From Rhodocyclaceae bacterium (GTDB lineage: Bacteria; Pseudomonadota; Gammaproteobacteria; Burkholderiales; Rhodocyclaceae), in NCBI GenBank assembly GCA_026646875.1, contig JAPKHL010000034.1, positions 1 through 35,431 on the forward strand: a DNA stretch of 35,431 bases. The letters run 5' to 3'. Position 1 is the first letter of the stretch; each line of letters starts with the position of its first letter. This document shows, in pieces, positions 1 through 8,779 of the stretch. Both the position numbers and the translations under genes were made by a program. The notes under the pieces are model-generated. The model was given only the letters and a program-made list of their open reading frames with translations. It searched no databases and was not told where the DNA came from.

Positions 1-395
1 CCCATCGTCCCCTCGACCTCGGGATGCCCGCGATGGCCGATCATCACGATCTCGCGGCCGTCGCGCTGCATCCGGCCAACCTCGAGATGCACCTTGGTGA
101 CCAGCGGGCAGGTGGCGTCGAACACCTTCAACCCGCGCTGTCCGGCCTCCTCGCGTACAGCCTGCGAGACGCCGTGCGCGCTGAAGATCACGGTAGCGCC
201 GGCGGGCACCTCGGCCAGCTCGTCGACGAAGATCGCCCCCTTGGCGCGCAGGTCGTCGCAGACGTATTTGTTGTGCACCACTTCGTGGCGCACGTAGATC
301 GGGGCTCCGAATTTCTCGAGGGCGCGCTCGACGATGGCAATGGCGCGCTCGACGCCGGCACAGAAGCCGCGTGGATTGGCGAGGAGGATGTTCAT
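1..395 (-). CDS. ispH: 4-hydroxy-3-methylbut-2-enyl diphosphate reductase IspH (LytB), N-terminal part, cut by window edge
   Basis: IspH is the [4Fe-4S] enzyme of the last step of the MEP isoprenoid pathway, reducing HMBPP to IPP and DMAPP in the cytoplasm. The visible part is 131 residues from an ATG at 395. It starts [19 protein letters not shown] and carries the expected family residues: cluster cysteines C12 and C96 (DATCP), and substrate-binding H41 and H74 (SAHGV). The rest, including the third cluster cysteine, lies outside the window. The start is 3 nt after the fkpB stop, so it is the last visible gene of the ribF-ileS-lspA-fkpB-ispH unit. No frameshift is seen in the visible part. 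Confidence 0.96.
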   Translation of the reverse strand, partial: MNILLANPRGFCAGVERAIAIVERALEKFGAPIYVRHEVVHNKYVCDDLRAKGAIFVDELAEVPAGATVIFSAHGVSQAVREEAGQRGLKVFDATCPLVTKVHLEVGRMQRDGREIVMIGHRGHPEVEGTM

Positions 396-398
396 GGC

Positions 399-869
399 TC
401 AGAGGATTCCGATGATCTCGACTTCGAAGCGCACCGGCTGGCCCGCCAGCGGGTGGTTGAAATCGAAGACGGCGGTGGTGTCGGTCAGCTCGCGCAGCAG
501 TCCGGCAAAGCCGCCCTGGGTGCCGGGCATGCCGCCATCCGGTGCAGCGAATTCCACCAGCGCGTTCTCCTTCAGCTCGAGGTCGGCAGGCAGCGCGCTG
601 CGCGCGATGCGCTCGACCAGGCGGGGGTTGTGCGGACCAAAGGCGTCCTCGGCCTCGAGTTCGAAGACATGCCGCTCGCCGACGCCGAGGCCGAGCAGGC
701 AGTGCTCAAGGGTCGCCGCCAGCTGCCCCCCACCCATCTGCAGGGTCGCCGGGCTCATGTCGAAGGTGCTGACGTGCTCGGTGCCATCGAGCGCACAGAG
801 GCGGTAGTGCAGGGTCAGGAAGCTGTCCGGCCGGACCGTCGGCGGGGTCGTGTCGCTTGCATTGCTCAT
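399..869 (-). CDS. fkpB: FKBP-type peptidyl-prolyl cis-trans isomerase, FkpB/SlpA type
   Basis: This is a 156-residue cytoplasmic FKBP-type prolyl isomerase and putative folding helper. The N-terminal strand (FLTLHYRLCALDGTEH) and the segment VFELEAEDAFGPHN at about 88-101 are typical of the SlyD/FkpB branch, with an insert-in-flap domain in the middle and a C-terminal FDFNHPLAGQPVRFEVEI strand pair. It lacks the histidine-rich tail of SlyD, which favours FkpB. Its ATG overlaps the TGA of the upstream molybdoenzyme gene (ATGA), and ispH starts 3 nt downstream. The position between lspA and ispH matches the conserved proteobacterial order. No signal peptide is seen. Confidence 0.9.
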   Translation of the reverse strand: MSNASDTTPPTVRPDSFLTLHYRLCALDGTEHVSTFDMSPATLQMGGGQLAATLEHCLLGLGVGERHVFELEAEDAFGPHNPRLVERIARSALPADLELKENALVEFAAPDGGMPGTQGGFAGLLRELTDTTAVFDFNHPLAGQPVRFEVEIIGIL

Positions 870-1441
870 GCGCTGTATCTCTCTTCCTTCCAGGGATCGG
901 CGTCGTTGTGGTAGCCGCGCGCCTCCCAGTAACCGGGCCGGTCCTCGACGTGGAACTCAAGGGCGCTCAGCCATTTGGCGCTCTTCCAGCCATAGCGCGC
1001 CGGCACCAGCAGGCGCACCGGACCGCCGTGCGCATCGGCCAGCGGAGCGCCGTCGAAGCCGTGCGCCACCAGCACGTCGTCGTCGAGCAGCGCGGCGAGC
1101 GGCAGGTTGGTGGTATACCCGTCGCTCCCGTGCGCGGTGACGAAGCGGGCATCCGGTAACGGTCCGGCCAGGGCGAGCACATCGCGCGCGCGCACGCCCT
1201 CCCAGTCCATGTCGAGCTGCGACCAGGTGGTAACGCAATGGACATCGCAACGCTGGCGCACCTGCGGCAGCGCCATCAGCGCCGCCCAGTCGAGAGTGAG
1301 CGGCCGCGCGACCCGGCCCTGCAGCGCGAGACGCCAGGTCTCGTGCGTGACGCCGGGGCGGATGCCGAGATCGAGCACGGGGAAATCGCGGGTTTCGCGC
1401 TGGCCGGGGGGAATGCGCGGCCGGAGGGGGCTAGCGGTCAT
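866..1441 (-). CDS. sulfite-oxidase-family molybdenum cofactor-dependent oxidoreductase (small, cytoplasmic)
   Basis: The 191-residue protein belongs to the sulfite oxidase/MsrP molybdopterin fold. The motif CDVHCVTTWS at 65-74 carries the candidate molybdenum-ligand cysteine C69. GSDGYTTNLP, LVAHGFDGAPL and HGGPVRLLVPARYGWKSAKW are the usual cofactor-binding segments, and the C-terminal GYWEARGYHNDADPW is typical of this family. It has only the cofactor domain, with no signal peptide and no dimerisation domain, so it probably acts in the cytoplasm. The substrate cannot be read from sequence. It overlaps lspA upstream and fkpB downstream by 4 nt each, so it is co-transcribed with the isoprenoid/lipoprotein operon, an insertion not present in the E. 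coli operon. Confidence 0.85.
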   Translation of the reverse strand: MTASPLRPRIPPGQRETRDFPVLDLGIRPGVTHETWRLALQGRVARPLTLDWAALMALPQVRQRCDVHCVTTWSQLDMDWEGVRARDVLALAGPLPDARFVTAHGSDGYTTNLPLAALLDDDVLVAHGFDGAPLADAHGGPVRLLVPARYGWKSAKWLSALEFHVEDRPGYWEARGYHNDADPWKEERYSA

Positions 1442-1968
1442 GTCGAACCTCCTTGGTCCGGTTTGACCGCGTTGCCGGCGTCAGGTTTCGCAGCGAACTG
1501 GTCCCATGCGAGGAGCAGCGCGCCGACGGTGATCGCCGCATCGGCGACATTGAAGGCCGGCCAGTAGTAACCGGCGGCGTGCCATTGCACGAAATCGACG
1601 ACAGCGCCGAAGCGGATGCGATCGATGACGTTGCCGAGCGCGCCGGAGAGGATCAGCGTCAGCGCCAGCGACAGGCGGAACTCGCCCGAATGCCGGCGCA
1701 GCATGGCGACGATCCAGCCCGAGATGACCAGCGCCAGCAGCGTGAAGAACCAGCGCTGCCAGCCACCGGCATCGGCGAGGAAGCTGAAGGCGGCGCCGGG
1801 GTTGAAGGTCAGTACCCAGTTGAAGAAGGGCGCCACATAGACCGTCTCGCCCGGCTTGAGCTGGGCGAGCACGATCCACTTGCTGATCTGGTCGATGCCG
1901 ATCAGGCAGGCCGCCAGCCAGAGCCAGCGGTCGATGCTACGCGCAGGCACGCGGCTCGCCCTCGCCAT
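1438..1968 (-). CDS. lspA: lipoprotein signal peptidase (signal peptidase II)
   Basis: LspA is the inner-membrane aspartyl protease that removes signal peptides from prolipoproteins after diacylglyceryl transfer. The 176-residue protein has four predicted membrane segments and the family motifs TFNPGAAFS (54-62) and [15 protein letters not shown] (112-126). The catalytic aspartates are D125 (VVDF) and D143 (FNVAD), 18 residues apart as in the family. The ATG at 1968 lies 32 nt inside the end of ileS. A GTG at 1950 would also keep all conserved parts and shortens the overlap. The stop overlaps the next gene by 4 nt, so translation is probably coupled along the operon. Confidence 0.96.
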   Translation of the reverse strand: MARASRVPARSIDRWLWLAACLIGIDQISKWIVLAQLKPGETVYVAPFFNWVLTFNPGAAFSFLADAGGWQRWFFTLLALVISGWIVAMLRRHSGEFRLSLALTLILSGALGNVIDRIRFGAVVDFVQWHAAGYYWPAFNVADAAITVGALLLAWDQFAAKPDAGNAVKPDQGGST

Positions 1969-4735
1969 GCAGATTGCTCACGCAGCGGCCGCACAGTTCC
2001 GGATGTCCGGCATCGGCCCCGACGTCCTCGCGCACGTGCCAGCAACGCTCGCACTTGCCGTGCGGCAGCGGAACGCATTCGAGCCTGTCGACGGCGGCAC
2101 GCACCACGCGCGCCTGCGAACAGATGAGGACGAAGCGCAGGTCGTCGCCCAGCGACGCGAGGGTGTCGTATTTTTCGCCATCAGTATGCACGGTCACCGC
2201 CGCCTGCAGCGACGATCCGATGCCGCCGGCCTCGCGCAGCGCCTCGAGCGCCTTGGTCACTTCGGCGCGATAGCCGCGGATCCGGCGCCACTTGTCGAGC
2301 AGTTCGCCCTCGCCGGCCGGCGCGGGCAACGCGTGGAAGGCGTGCAACATCACCGAATCGTCGGCGTCGCCGGTCAGCGTCTGCCAGACCTCCTCGGCGG
2401 TGAAGGACAGGATCGGGGCCATCAGCCGGGTGAAGGACTGCAGGATGTGCCACAGCGCGCTCTGCGCCGAGCGGCGGGCCTGCGAATCGACGCGGGTGGT
2501 GTACAGGCGGTCCTTCAGGATGTCGAGATAGAAGCCGCCGAGATCCTCCGAGCAGAAGTTCTGCAGCGATTGCACGACACGGTGGAATTCGAAGCGGGCG
2601 TAATCGGCCTCGCACTGCGCCTGCATCTGCCGCGTCATGGCCAGCGCGTAGCGGTCGATTTCCAGCCACTGTTCGGGCGGCAGCAACTGCCGGGCGGCGT
2701 CGAAATCGGCGGTGTTGGCCAGCAGGAAGCGCAGCGTGTTGCGGATGCGCCGATAGGCCTCGACGACGCGCTTGAGGATCTCGTCCGAGATCGACAGCTC
2801 GCCCGAGTAATCGGTGGCTGCCACCCACAGACGCAGGATGTCGGCGCCGAGGGTATCGGAAACCTTCTGCGGGGCGATCACGTTGCCCTTCGACTTGGAC
2901 ATCTTGAGGCCCTTGCCGTCGACCACGAAGCCGTGCGTGAGCAGGGCCTTGTATGGCGCACGGCCGTCGATCGCGCAACCGGTAAGCAGCGAGCTCTGGA
3001 ACCAGCCGCGATGCTGGTCCGATCCCTCGAGGTAAAGGTCGGCGGGGTAGGCCAGCGGTTCCGCGTGCGAACCGCGCAGCACACTCCAGTGGGTGGCGCC
3101 GGAATCGAACCAGACGTCGAGGGTGTCGCTCATCTTGCGGTACTGCGCTGCCTCGTCGCCAAGCAGTTCCTTCGGATCGAGGGAGAACCAGGCCTCGATG
3201 CCGGCCTGCTCGACGCGCTGCGCGACCTGCTCGATCAGTTCGGCCGTGCGCGGATGCAGCGCACCGGTTTCGCGATGCAGGAAGAAGGGGATCGGCACCC
3301 CCCAGTTGCGCTGACGCGAAACGCACCAGTCCGGGCGGGTTTTCATCATCGCCTCGAGGCGGGCGCGGCCCCAGGCCGGGAAGAACTGCGTCTCGTCGAC
3401 GGCGCGCTCGGCAATCCAGCGTAGCGTCGCTTCGTCCTCCCGCGCCTTGTGGTCCATGCCGACGAACCACTGCGTGGTGGCGCGAAAGATGATCGGCGTC
3501 TTGTGCCGCCAGCAGTGCGGATAGCTGTGCTGCAGCTTCTCGGACTTGAGCAGGCGGCCCTTCGCCTCGAGCTCCTGCAGGACCAGCGGATTGGCTTCCC
3601 ACACCGACTTGCCGGCCAGTTCGCCGACCGACAGGGCCGGCGTATTGCCAAGGAACCTCCCGTCGTCGCCGACCGGATTGTTCACCGGCAGGCCGTAAAC
3701 CTTGCCGACCAGGTAGTCGTCGGTGCCGTGCGCCGGCGCCGTGTGCACCAGGCCGGTACCGGCCTCGACGGTGACGTGGGTGCCGCAGATGATCGCGACA
3801 TCGCGCGGCTGGAAGGGATGGCGCAACAGCACATGCTCGAGCGCGGCGCCCTTGGCGCTGCCGATCACCGTACCGTCGAGGCCATAGCGCTTGAGGCAGG
3901 CCTCGGCCAGTTCATGGACGAGGATCAGCACACCCTTCGCGGTCTCGATCAGGTCGTAGTCGAATTCCGGATGAGCGCTCACCGCCTCGTTGGCAGGCAG
4001 CGTCCACGGCGTGGTCGTCCAGATCACGGCGAAGGCCGGCGCGCGCAGGTGCGACAACCCGAAGGCCCGCGCCACCTTTTCCGCATGGTTCGGGTGCACC
4101 TCGAAGGCGACGTCGATGGCCGGCGAGGTCTTGTCCTCGTACTCGACCTCCGCCTCGGCCAGCGCCGAGCCGCAATCGAGACACCAGTTCACCGGCTTGA
4201 GGCCCTGGTAAAGGTAGCCACGCTCGAGGATCCTGCCGAGCGCGCGAATCTCGTCAGCCTCGGTCTTGAAGTTCATCGTCAGGTAGGGATTGTCCCATTC
4301 GCCGAGCACGCCGAGGCGGATGAAATCCTTTTTCTGCCGCTCGACCTGTTCGGCCGCGTAGGCCCGGCACAGCGCACGCACCTTGTCGCCGGGGATGTGC
4401 TTGCCGTGCAGCTTCTCGATCTGGTGCTCGATCGGCAGGCCATGGCAGTCCCAGCCCGGCACATAGGGTGCGTCGAAGCCGGCCAGCGTCTTCGAGCGAA
4501 CGATGATGTCCTTGAGAATCTTGTTCACCGCGTGGCCGATGTGGATGTCGCCGTTGGCATAGGGCGGTCCGTCGTGCAGCACGAAGCGCGGACGTCCGGT
4601 ACAGGCCTCGCGGATCTTCCGGTAAAGCTGCTTCTCCTGCCAGGCGGCGACCCACTGCGGCTCGCGCCTGGCGAGATCGCCGCGCATCGGAAAGGGCGTG
4701 TCGGGAAGGTTGAGGGTGCTCTTGTAGTCGGCCAT
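1937..4735 (-). CDS. ileS: isoleucyl-tRNA synthetase
   Basis: IleRS charges tRNA-Ile and edits misactivated valine. The 932-residue protein has the class I signatures: [12 protein letters not shown] at 57-68 (HIGH) and KMSKS at 611-615. The CP1 editing domain ([11 protein letters not shown], about 240-250, to HGTDDY, about 336-341) lies between them. The C-terminal zinc finger has paired cysteines in CERCWH and CGRC, close to the end. The length fits bacterial type IleRS. It starts 14 nt after ribF and runs into lspA, as in E. coli. No T-box or other leader is possible in the short gap, so control must come from upstream of ribF. Confidence 0.98.
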   Translation of the reverse strand: MADYKSTLNLPDTPFPMRGDLARREPQWVAAWQEKQLYRKIREACTGRPRFVLHDGPPYANGDIHIGHAVNKILKDIIVRSKTLAGFDAPYVPGWDCHGLPIEHQIEKLHGKHIPGDKVRALCRAYAAEQVERQKKDFIRLGVLGEWDNPYLTMNFKTEADEIRALGRILERGYLYQGLKPVNWCLDCGSALAEAEVEYEDKTSPAIDVAFEVHPNHAEKVARAFGLSHLRAPAFAVIWTTTPWTLPANEAVSAHPEFDYDLIETAKGVLILVHELAEACLKRYGLDGTVIGSAKGAALEHVLLRHPFQPRDVAIICGTHVTVEAGTGLVHTAPAHGTDDYLVGKVYGLPVNNPVGDDGRFLGNTPALSVGELAGKSVWEANPLVLQELEAKGRLLKSEKLQHSYPHCWRHKTPIIFRATTQWFVGMDHKAREDEATLRWIAERAVDETQFFPAWGRARLEAMMKTRPDWCVSRQRNWGVPIPFFLHRETGALHPRTAELIEQVAQRVEQAGIEAWFSLDPKELLGDEAAQYRKMSDTLDVWFDSGATHWSVLRGSHAEPLAYPADLYLEGSDQHRGWFQSSLLTGCAIDGRAPYKALLTHGFVVDGKGLKMSKSKGNVIAPQKVSDTLGADILRLWVAATDYSGELSISDEILKRVVEAYRRIRNTLRFLLANTADFDAARQLLPPEQWLEIDRYALAMTRQMQAQCEADYARFEFHRVVQSLQNFCSEDLGGFYLDILKDRLYTTRVDSQARRSAQSALWHILQSFTRLMAPILSFTAEEVWQTLTGDADDSVMLHAFHALPAPAGEGELLDKWRRIRGYRAEVTKALEALREAGGIGSSLQAAVTVHTDGEKYDTLASLGDDLRFVLICSQARVVRAAVDRLECVPLPHGKCERCWHVREDVGADAGHPELCGRCVSNLHGEGEPRACA

Positions 4736-4749
4736 TGCGGTTTACTCGA

Positions 4750-5673
4750 TCAAAGCTTGAAGTAGTTTCTGGCGGTATCGACGTCGGCGGCGATCTGCGC
4801 CCTGAGGGCGTCGACTCCGGGGAATTTCATTTCGTCGCGCAGCTTGTGCAGGAAGCGCACGTTGAGGTGGGCGCCATAAATGTCGCCGGAAAAATCGAGC
4901 AGATGAACTTCCAGCAGCGGCCGCACGGTGGCGTTGGCGCTCGGCCGGAAACCGAGATTGGCAACCCCCGGCAGCGTGCGACCGTCGATGCCGCGCACCT
5001 CGACGGCGAACACGCCGAGCAGCGGCGGGCGGTCGTGCTTGATGCGGATGTTGGCGGTGGCGAAACCAAGCTGGCGGCCCAGCTTGGCTCCATGCACCAC
5101 GCGGCCGTCGATCGAGTACGGGCGACCGAGCAGGCACGCAGCGTGCTCGATGCGGCCGCCGGCGAGTGCCTCGCGCACTGCGGAACTGGAGACGCGTTCG
5201 CCGTCGAGGGTGATGCTCTGCATCGCCTCGACACGAAAACCGAAACTCGCACCGGCCGACTGCAACAGGGCAAAATCGCCGGCCCGTCGGGCGCCGAAGC
5301 GGAAATCGTCGCCGATGATCAGATGCCGGATGCGCAGCGTGTCGACCAGCACGCGCTCGATGAAGGCCTCGGCGGTCAGCGCGGCGAAGGCCGCGTTGAA
5401 GTGGCAGACCCAGGCCTGCGCGATGCCGTCGTCGGCGATCAGCTCGAGTTTTTCGCGCAGGGTCGACAGGCGCGTCGGCGCCGTGGCCGGAGCGAAGAAC
5501 TCGCGCGGATGCGGCTCGAAGGTCAGCACCGTCGGCGGCAGCCCCTCGGCCTCCGCCGCTGCGCACAGGCGGGCGAGCAGCGCGCGATGGCCAAGGTGCA
5601 CGCCATCGAAATTGCCGATGGTGAGTACCGTGCTGCTGGGCGCCTTGTGCGCGAGACCGCGATGGACGAGCAT
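4750..5673 (-). CDS. ribF: bifunctional riboflavin kinase / FMN adenylyltransferase
   Basis: RibF makes FMN and FAD from riboflavin and ATP. The 307-residue protein has the N-terminal nucleotidyltransferase motif GNFDGVHLGH (20-29) followed by FAD-synthetase segments (VLTFEPHPREFF, DDFRFGARRAGDF, SSSAVREAL). The C-terminal riboflavin-kinase domain includes GAKLGRQLGFATANI and LPGVANLGFRPS. The ATG at 5673 gives a normal N-terminus. ribF is the first gene of the ileS-lspA-fkpB-ispH block. The region just upstream (5688-5715) holds an inverted repeat and a GATAAT hexamer on the minus strand. Confidence 0.96.
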   Translation of the reverse strand: MLVHRGLAHKAPSSTVLTIGNFDGVHLGHRALLARLCAAAEAEGLPPTVLTFEPHPREFFAPATAPTRLSTLREKLELIADDGIAQAWVCHFNAAFAALTAEAFIERVLVDTLRIRHLIIGDDFRFGARRAGDFALLQSAGASFGFRVEAMQSITLDGERVSSSAVREALAGGRIEHAACLLGRPYSIDGRVVHGAKLGRQLGFATANIRIKHDRPPLLGVFAVEVRGIDGRTLPGVANLGFRPSANATVRPLLEVHLLDFSGDIYGAHLNVRFLHKLRDEMKFPGVDALRAQIAADVDTARNYFKL

Positions 5674-5687
5674 GCCGTGGGCCGAAG

Positions 5688-5715
5688 TCGAGGAAAAAGC
5701 CTCTATTATCCTCGA
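5688..5715 (-). promoter_or_regulatory. ribF leader: inverted repeat with candidate -10 element
   Basis: TCGAGGA (5688-5694) and TCCTCGA (5709-5715) form a perfect 7-nt inverted repeat about 15-40 nt upstream of the ribF ATG. On the minus strand the GATAAT hexamer (5705-5710) resembles a -10 element, but no convincing -35 box is seen at the expected distance. It could be a promoter, an operator or a weak hairpin. The assignment is tentative. Confidence 0.25.
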
Positions 5716-5757
5716 AACCGTGGCGGCGGGGGGCGCAGCGCACTGCCCGCTGCGCGC

Positions 5758-5949
5758 TCAGACCTTCCAGTGGCCGTCCCGCTCCATCAGCGCGATGCAG
5801 GTCATGATCAGCCAGCCGCCGCCGGTCCACGCCACCAGCACGGTCACCCCGAAGAAGCGCGGACGCCAGCCGCGTCCGCGCAACCACAGGATCGCCGCGG
5901 GAACCGCGGCAACGGCCAGGTAGAAGAGGAAAAAGGAAAGGTAGCCCAT
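5758..5949 (-). CDS. small two-helix membrane protein, unknown function
   Basis: The 63-residue protein is almost entirely two hydrophobic helices (about 3-21 and 32-54) separated by a basic loop (RGRGWRPR). The second helix holds AWTGGGWLIM, a W-T-G-x-G-W pattern that recalls small superinfection-immunity-like membrane proteins. The match is only a motif and function is not established. It lies between polA (stop at 5987) and ribF, same strand. Its codon use matches the GC-rich neighbours, which supports it as a real gene. The topology suggests both ends on the same side of the inner membrane. Confidence 0.65.
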   Translation of the reverse strand: MGYLSFFLFYLAVAAVPAAILWLRGRGWRPRFFGVTVLVAWTGGGWLIMTCIALMERDGHWKV

Positions 5950-5967
5950 CGTCCGCCCGCGGCGCTC

Positions 5968-5984
5968 GGGGACGCCTCGTCCCC
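5968..5984 (-). terminator. hairpin directly after polA stop
   Basis: GGGGACG (5968-5974), loop CCT, CGTCCCC (5978-5984) is a perfect 7-bp GC-rich stem 2 nt after the polA stop codon. No U-tract follows on the minus strand, so it may act as a weak terminator or a 3'-end stabiliser, not a classical intrinsic terminator. Confidence 0.4.
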
Positions 5985-5986
5985 CG

Positions 5987-8752
5987 TCAGTGCGCCTCGT
6001 CCCAGCTGGCGCCCACCCCGACCTCGACGGCCAGCGGCACGCGCAAGGCGGCGACGCGCGTCATCAGCGGCGGCAGTTCGACGCGTACGCGGGTCAGCTC
6101 CTCGTCCGGCACCTCGAGCACCAGTTCGTCGTGCACCTGCATGACCAGCCGTGTCCGCAGACCCTCGGCATCGAGCCAGCCCTGCACGGCGATCATCGCC
6201 AGCTTGATCAGGTCGGCGGCGGTTCCCTGCATCGGTGCATTGATCGCCGCCCGCTCGGCGCCCTGGCGGCGGCCGGCCTGGCTGGCGCGGATCTCGGGCA
6301 GCCACAGGCGGCGGCCGAACACTGTCTCGACGTAGCCATCGCGCCGCGCGGCCTCGCGGGTGTCCTCCATGTAGCGGGCGACACCCGGATAGCGCGCGAA
6401 GTAGCGTTCGATGTAGGCCTGCGCGGCGCTGCGCTCGAGGTCGAGCTGGCGGGCGAGGCCGAAGGCGCTCATACCGTAGATCAGGCCGAAGTTGATCACC
6501 TTGGCGACGCGCCGCTGGTCGGGGCCGACCTCGAGCGGCGTCACGCCGAAGATCTCGGCGGCCGTCGCCCGATGCACGTCCTCGCCCTGCGCAAAGGCTT
6601 CGAGCAGGCGCGCGTCCTCGGAGAGGTGCGCCATGATGCGCAGCTCGATCTGCGAGTAGTCGGCGGAGACGATACGGCTGCCCGCCGGAGCAACGAAGGC
6701 GGCGCGGATGCGCCGGCCCTCGGCGGTGCGCACCGGGATGTTCTGCAGGTTGGGGTCGCTGGAGGCGAGACGGCCGGTCACCGCCACCGCCTGGGCGTAG
6801 CTGGTATGCACCCGCCCGGTGTCGGGATTGACCATCTTCGGCAGTTTGTCGGTGTAGGTGCTCTTGAGCTTGGCAAGCTGGCGCGATTCGAGCAGCAGCC
6901 GGGGCAGGGGGTAATCGAGCGCCAGCTCGGAAAGCACTTCCTCGTCGGTCGACGGGGCGCCGGAGGGGGTCTTCTTCTTCACCGGCAGGCCGAGCTTGTC
7001 GAAGAGGATTTCGGCCAGCTGCTTCGGCGAATTGACGTTGAACGGCTGCCCGGCCGCCTCGTAGGCGCGCTGCTCGAGTTCGAGCAGGCGGCAGCCGAGT
7101 TCATGGCTCTGCTGCACGAGTTGCGCGCCATCGATCAGCACGCCGGTGCGCTCCATGCGGAACAGGATGTCGCGTACCGGCATCTCGATCTCGCCATAGA
7201 CACGACGCAGTCCGGCCTCGGCGTCGATCCGCGGACGCAGGACGGCATCCAGGCGCAGGCACAGGTCGGCATCCTCGGCACCGTACTCGGCCGCCTGTTC
7301 GACCGCCACCTGGTCGAAGCCGATCTGGCTCGCCCCCTTGCCGCACAGCGCCTCGTAGGGGATCGTCGCAAGCCCCAGGTGACGCAGCGCGAGCTGGCCG
7401 AGATCGTGCCCGCGCACGCCATCGCGGCCGGCCTCGAGCACATAGGACTGGAGCAGCGTGTCGTGCGCGACGCCAGCCAGGCGGACGCCGTGGTTGGCGA
7501 AGACGTGCTGGTCGTACTTGAGGTTCTGTCCGATCTTGGCGTGCGCCGGCGACTCGAGCCATGGCCGCAGCCGCTCCAGGACCGCCTCGCGCGGCAGCTG
7601 CGCCGGCGCGCCGGCATAGGCGTGGGCGAGCGGCAGGTAGGCGGCCTCGCCCGCGGCGATGGCGAAGGAAATCCCGACGATGCGCGCGGCGAAGGGGTCG
7701 AGGCTGGTCGTCTCGGTATCGAGTGCGACGAGCCGGGCCGCCATGATGCGCGCCAGCCAGTCCTCGAAGGTCGGCCAATCGGCGATCGTCGCGTAGCCGG
7801 CGCGGTGTGCGCCGTCGGTGGACGGAGCCGCGACGGGGGTCGCCTCCGGCAGGGAGGCGACCACAGGTGCAGACGGCCCTGGCGGGGCGTCGTCCAGGCC
7901 GCCCTGCGCCTCCCTCAACCAGGATTTCATTTCGAAGCGCGTGAACAACTCGACCAGCCGCGCACGGTCCGGCGGTCGTGGGGCAAGATCCTCCAGCGCG
8001 TGCGGCAACGCAAGATCGCAGCGCACGGTGACCAGGCGACGGCCGAGCGGCAGGAAATCGAGGGCGCGCCGCAGGTTCTCGCCGACCACCCCGCCGATGC
8101 CGGGTGCGGCGGCCATCACGCCGTCGAGCGAGCCGTGCTGCGCCAGCCACTTGGCGGCCGTTTTCGGCCCCACCTTCTCGACCCCGGGAACGTTGTCCAC
8201 GGCGTCGCCGACCAGCGTCAGATAATCGACGATGCGCTCGGGCGGCACGCCAAACTTGGCTTGCACGCCGGCCACGTCGAGCGTCTCGTTGCTCATCGTG
8301 TTGACCAGGGTCACGCGCGGCCCGACCAGCTGCGCGAGATCCTTGTCACCGGTCGACACCACCACGTCGACACCCCGTTCGGCGGCCTGGCGCGCCAGCG
8401 TGCCGATCACGTCGTCGGCCTCGACGCCATCCTCGACCAGGAGCGGCCAGCCGGCGGCAGCGATCGCCTCGTACAGCGGCGCGATCTGGCTGGCCATGTC
8501 GTCGGGCATCGGCGGCCGGTTGGCCTTGTATTCGGGGTACCAGTCATCACGGAAGGTCCTGCCCCGCGCGTCGAAAACGCAGGCCTTCCACACCACATCC
8601 CGTGCCTTGAAGTCGCCATCCAGCCGGCGTAGCATGTTCAACACGCCATAGATGGCCCCGGTCGGCTCGCCCCGGCTGTTGCGCAAGTCGGGCATGGCAT
8701 GGAAGGCGCGGTACAGGTAGGAAGATCCGTCGACCAGCAGCAGGATGGGCAT
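5987..8752 (-). CDS. polA: DNA polymerase I
   Basis: Pol I fills gaps and removes RNA primers in repair and lagging-strand synthesis. The 921-residue protein has three domains. The 5'-3' exonuclease covers about 1-280 (LLLVDGSSYLYRAFH, LVGDAVDNVPGVEKVG). The 3'-5' exonuclease covers about 320-510 and keeps the proofreading acids D345/E347 (LDTE), D414 (LKYD) and Y490/D494 (YGAED). The polymerase domain covers about 540-921, with motif A DYSQIELR (698-705), the O-helix region KVINFGLIYG and motif C QVHDELV (872-878). I chose the ATG at 8752, because the longer reading frame begins with TTG two codons upstream. No clear Shine-Dalgarno is seen. It is divergent from the LOG gene with only 27 nt between the two start codons. 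Confidence 0.98.
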   Translation of the reverse strand: MPILLLVDGSSYLYRAFHAMPDLRNSRGEPTGAIYGVLNMLRRLDGDFKARDVVWKACVFDARGRTFRDDWYPEYKANRPPMPDDMASQIAPLYEAIAAAGWPLLVEDGVEADDVIGTLARQAAERGVDVVVSTGDKDLAQLVGPRVTLVNTMSNETLDVAGVQAKFGVPPERIVDYLTLVGDAVDNVPGVEKVGPKTAAKWLAQHGSLDGVMAAAPGIGGVVGENLRRALDFLPLGRRLVTVRCDLALPHALEDLAPRPPDRARLVELFTRFEMKSWLREAQGGLDDAPPGPSAPVVASLPEATPVAAPSTDGAHRAGYATIADWPTFEDWLARIMAARLVALDTETTSLDPFAARIVGISFAIAAGEAAYLPLAHAYAGAPAQLPREAVLERLRPWLESPAHAKIGQNLKYDQHVFANHGVRLAGVAHDTLLQSYVLEAGRDGVRGHDLGQLALRHLGLATIPYEALCGKGASQIGFDQVAVEQAAEYGAEDADLCLRLDAVLRPRIDAEAGLRRVYGEIEMPVRDILFRMERTGVLIDGAQLVQQSHELGCRLLELEQRAYEAAGQPFNVNSPKQLAEILFDKLGLPVKKKTPSGAPSTDEEVLSELALDYPLPRLLLESRQLAKLKSTYTDKLPKMVNPDTGRVHTSYAQAVAVTGRLASSDPNLQNIPVRTAEGRRIRAAFVAPAGSRIVSADYSQIELRIMAHLSEDARLLEAFAQGEDVHRATAAEIFGVTPLEVGPDQRRVAKVINFGLIYGMSAFGLARQLDLERSAAQAYIERYFARYPGVARYMEDTREAARRDGYVETVFGRRLWLPEIRASQAGRRQGAERAAINAPMQGTAADLIKLAMIAVQGWLDAEGLRTRLVMQVHDELVLEVPDEELTRVRVELPPLMTRVAALRVPLAVEVGVGASWDEAH

Positions 8753-8779
8753 AATCAATCAGAACAATTCGAGGCGACG

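Noticed and set aside
1856-4765. Long plus-strand open frames opposite ileS
   Set aside because: These are mirror frames that arise from the GC-rich codon use of ileS. Their translations are low-complexity Arg/Gln/Gly-rich with no domain.
5990-8632. 880-codon plus-strand open frame opposite polA
   Set aside because: Same cause as above; polA on the minus strand has full domain and motif support.
8699-8779. Longer N-terminus for the LOG gene
   Set aside because: It overlaps polA and has no conserved residues. The ATG at 8780 has a GAGG ribosome binding site.
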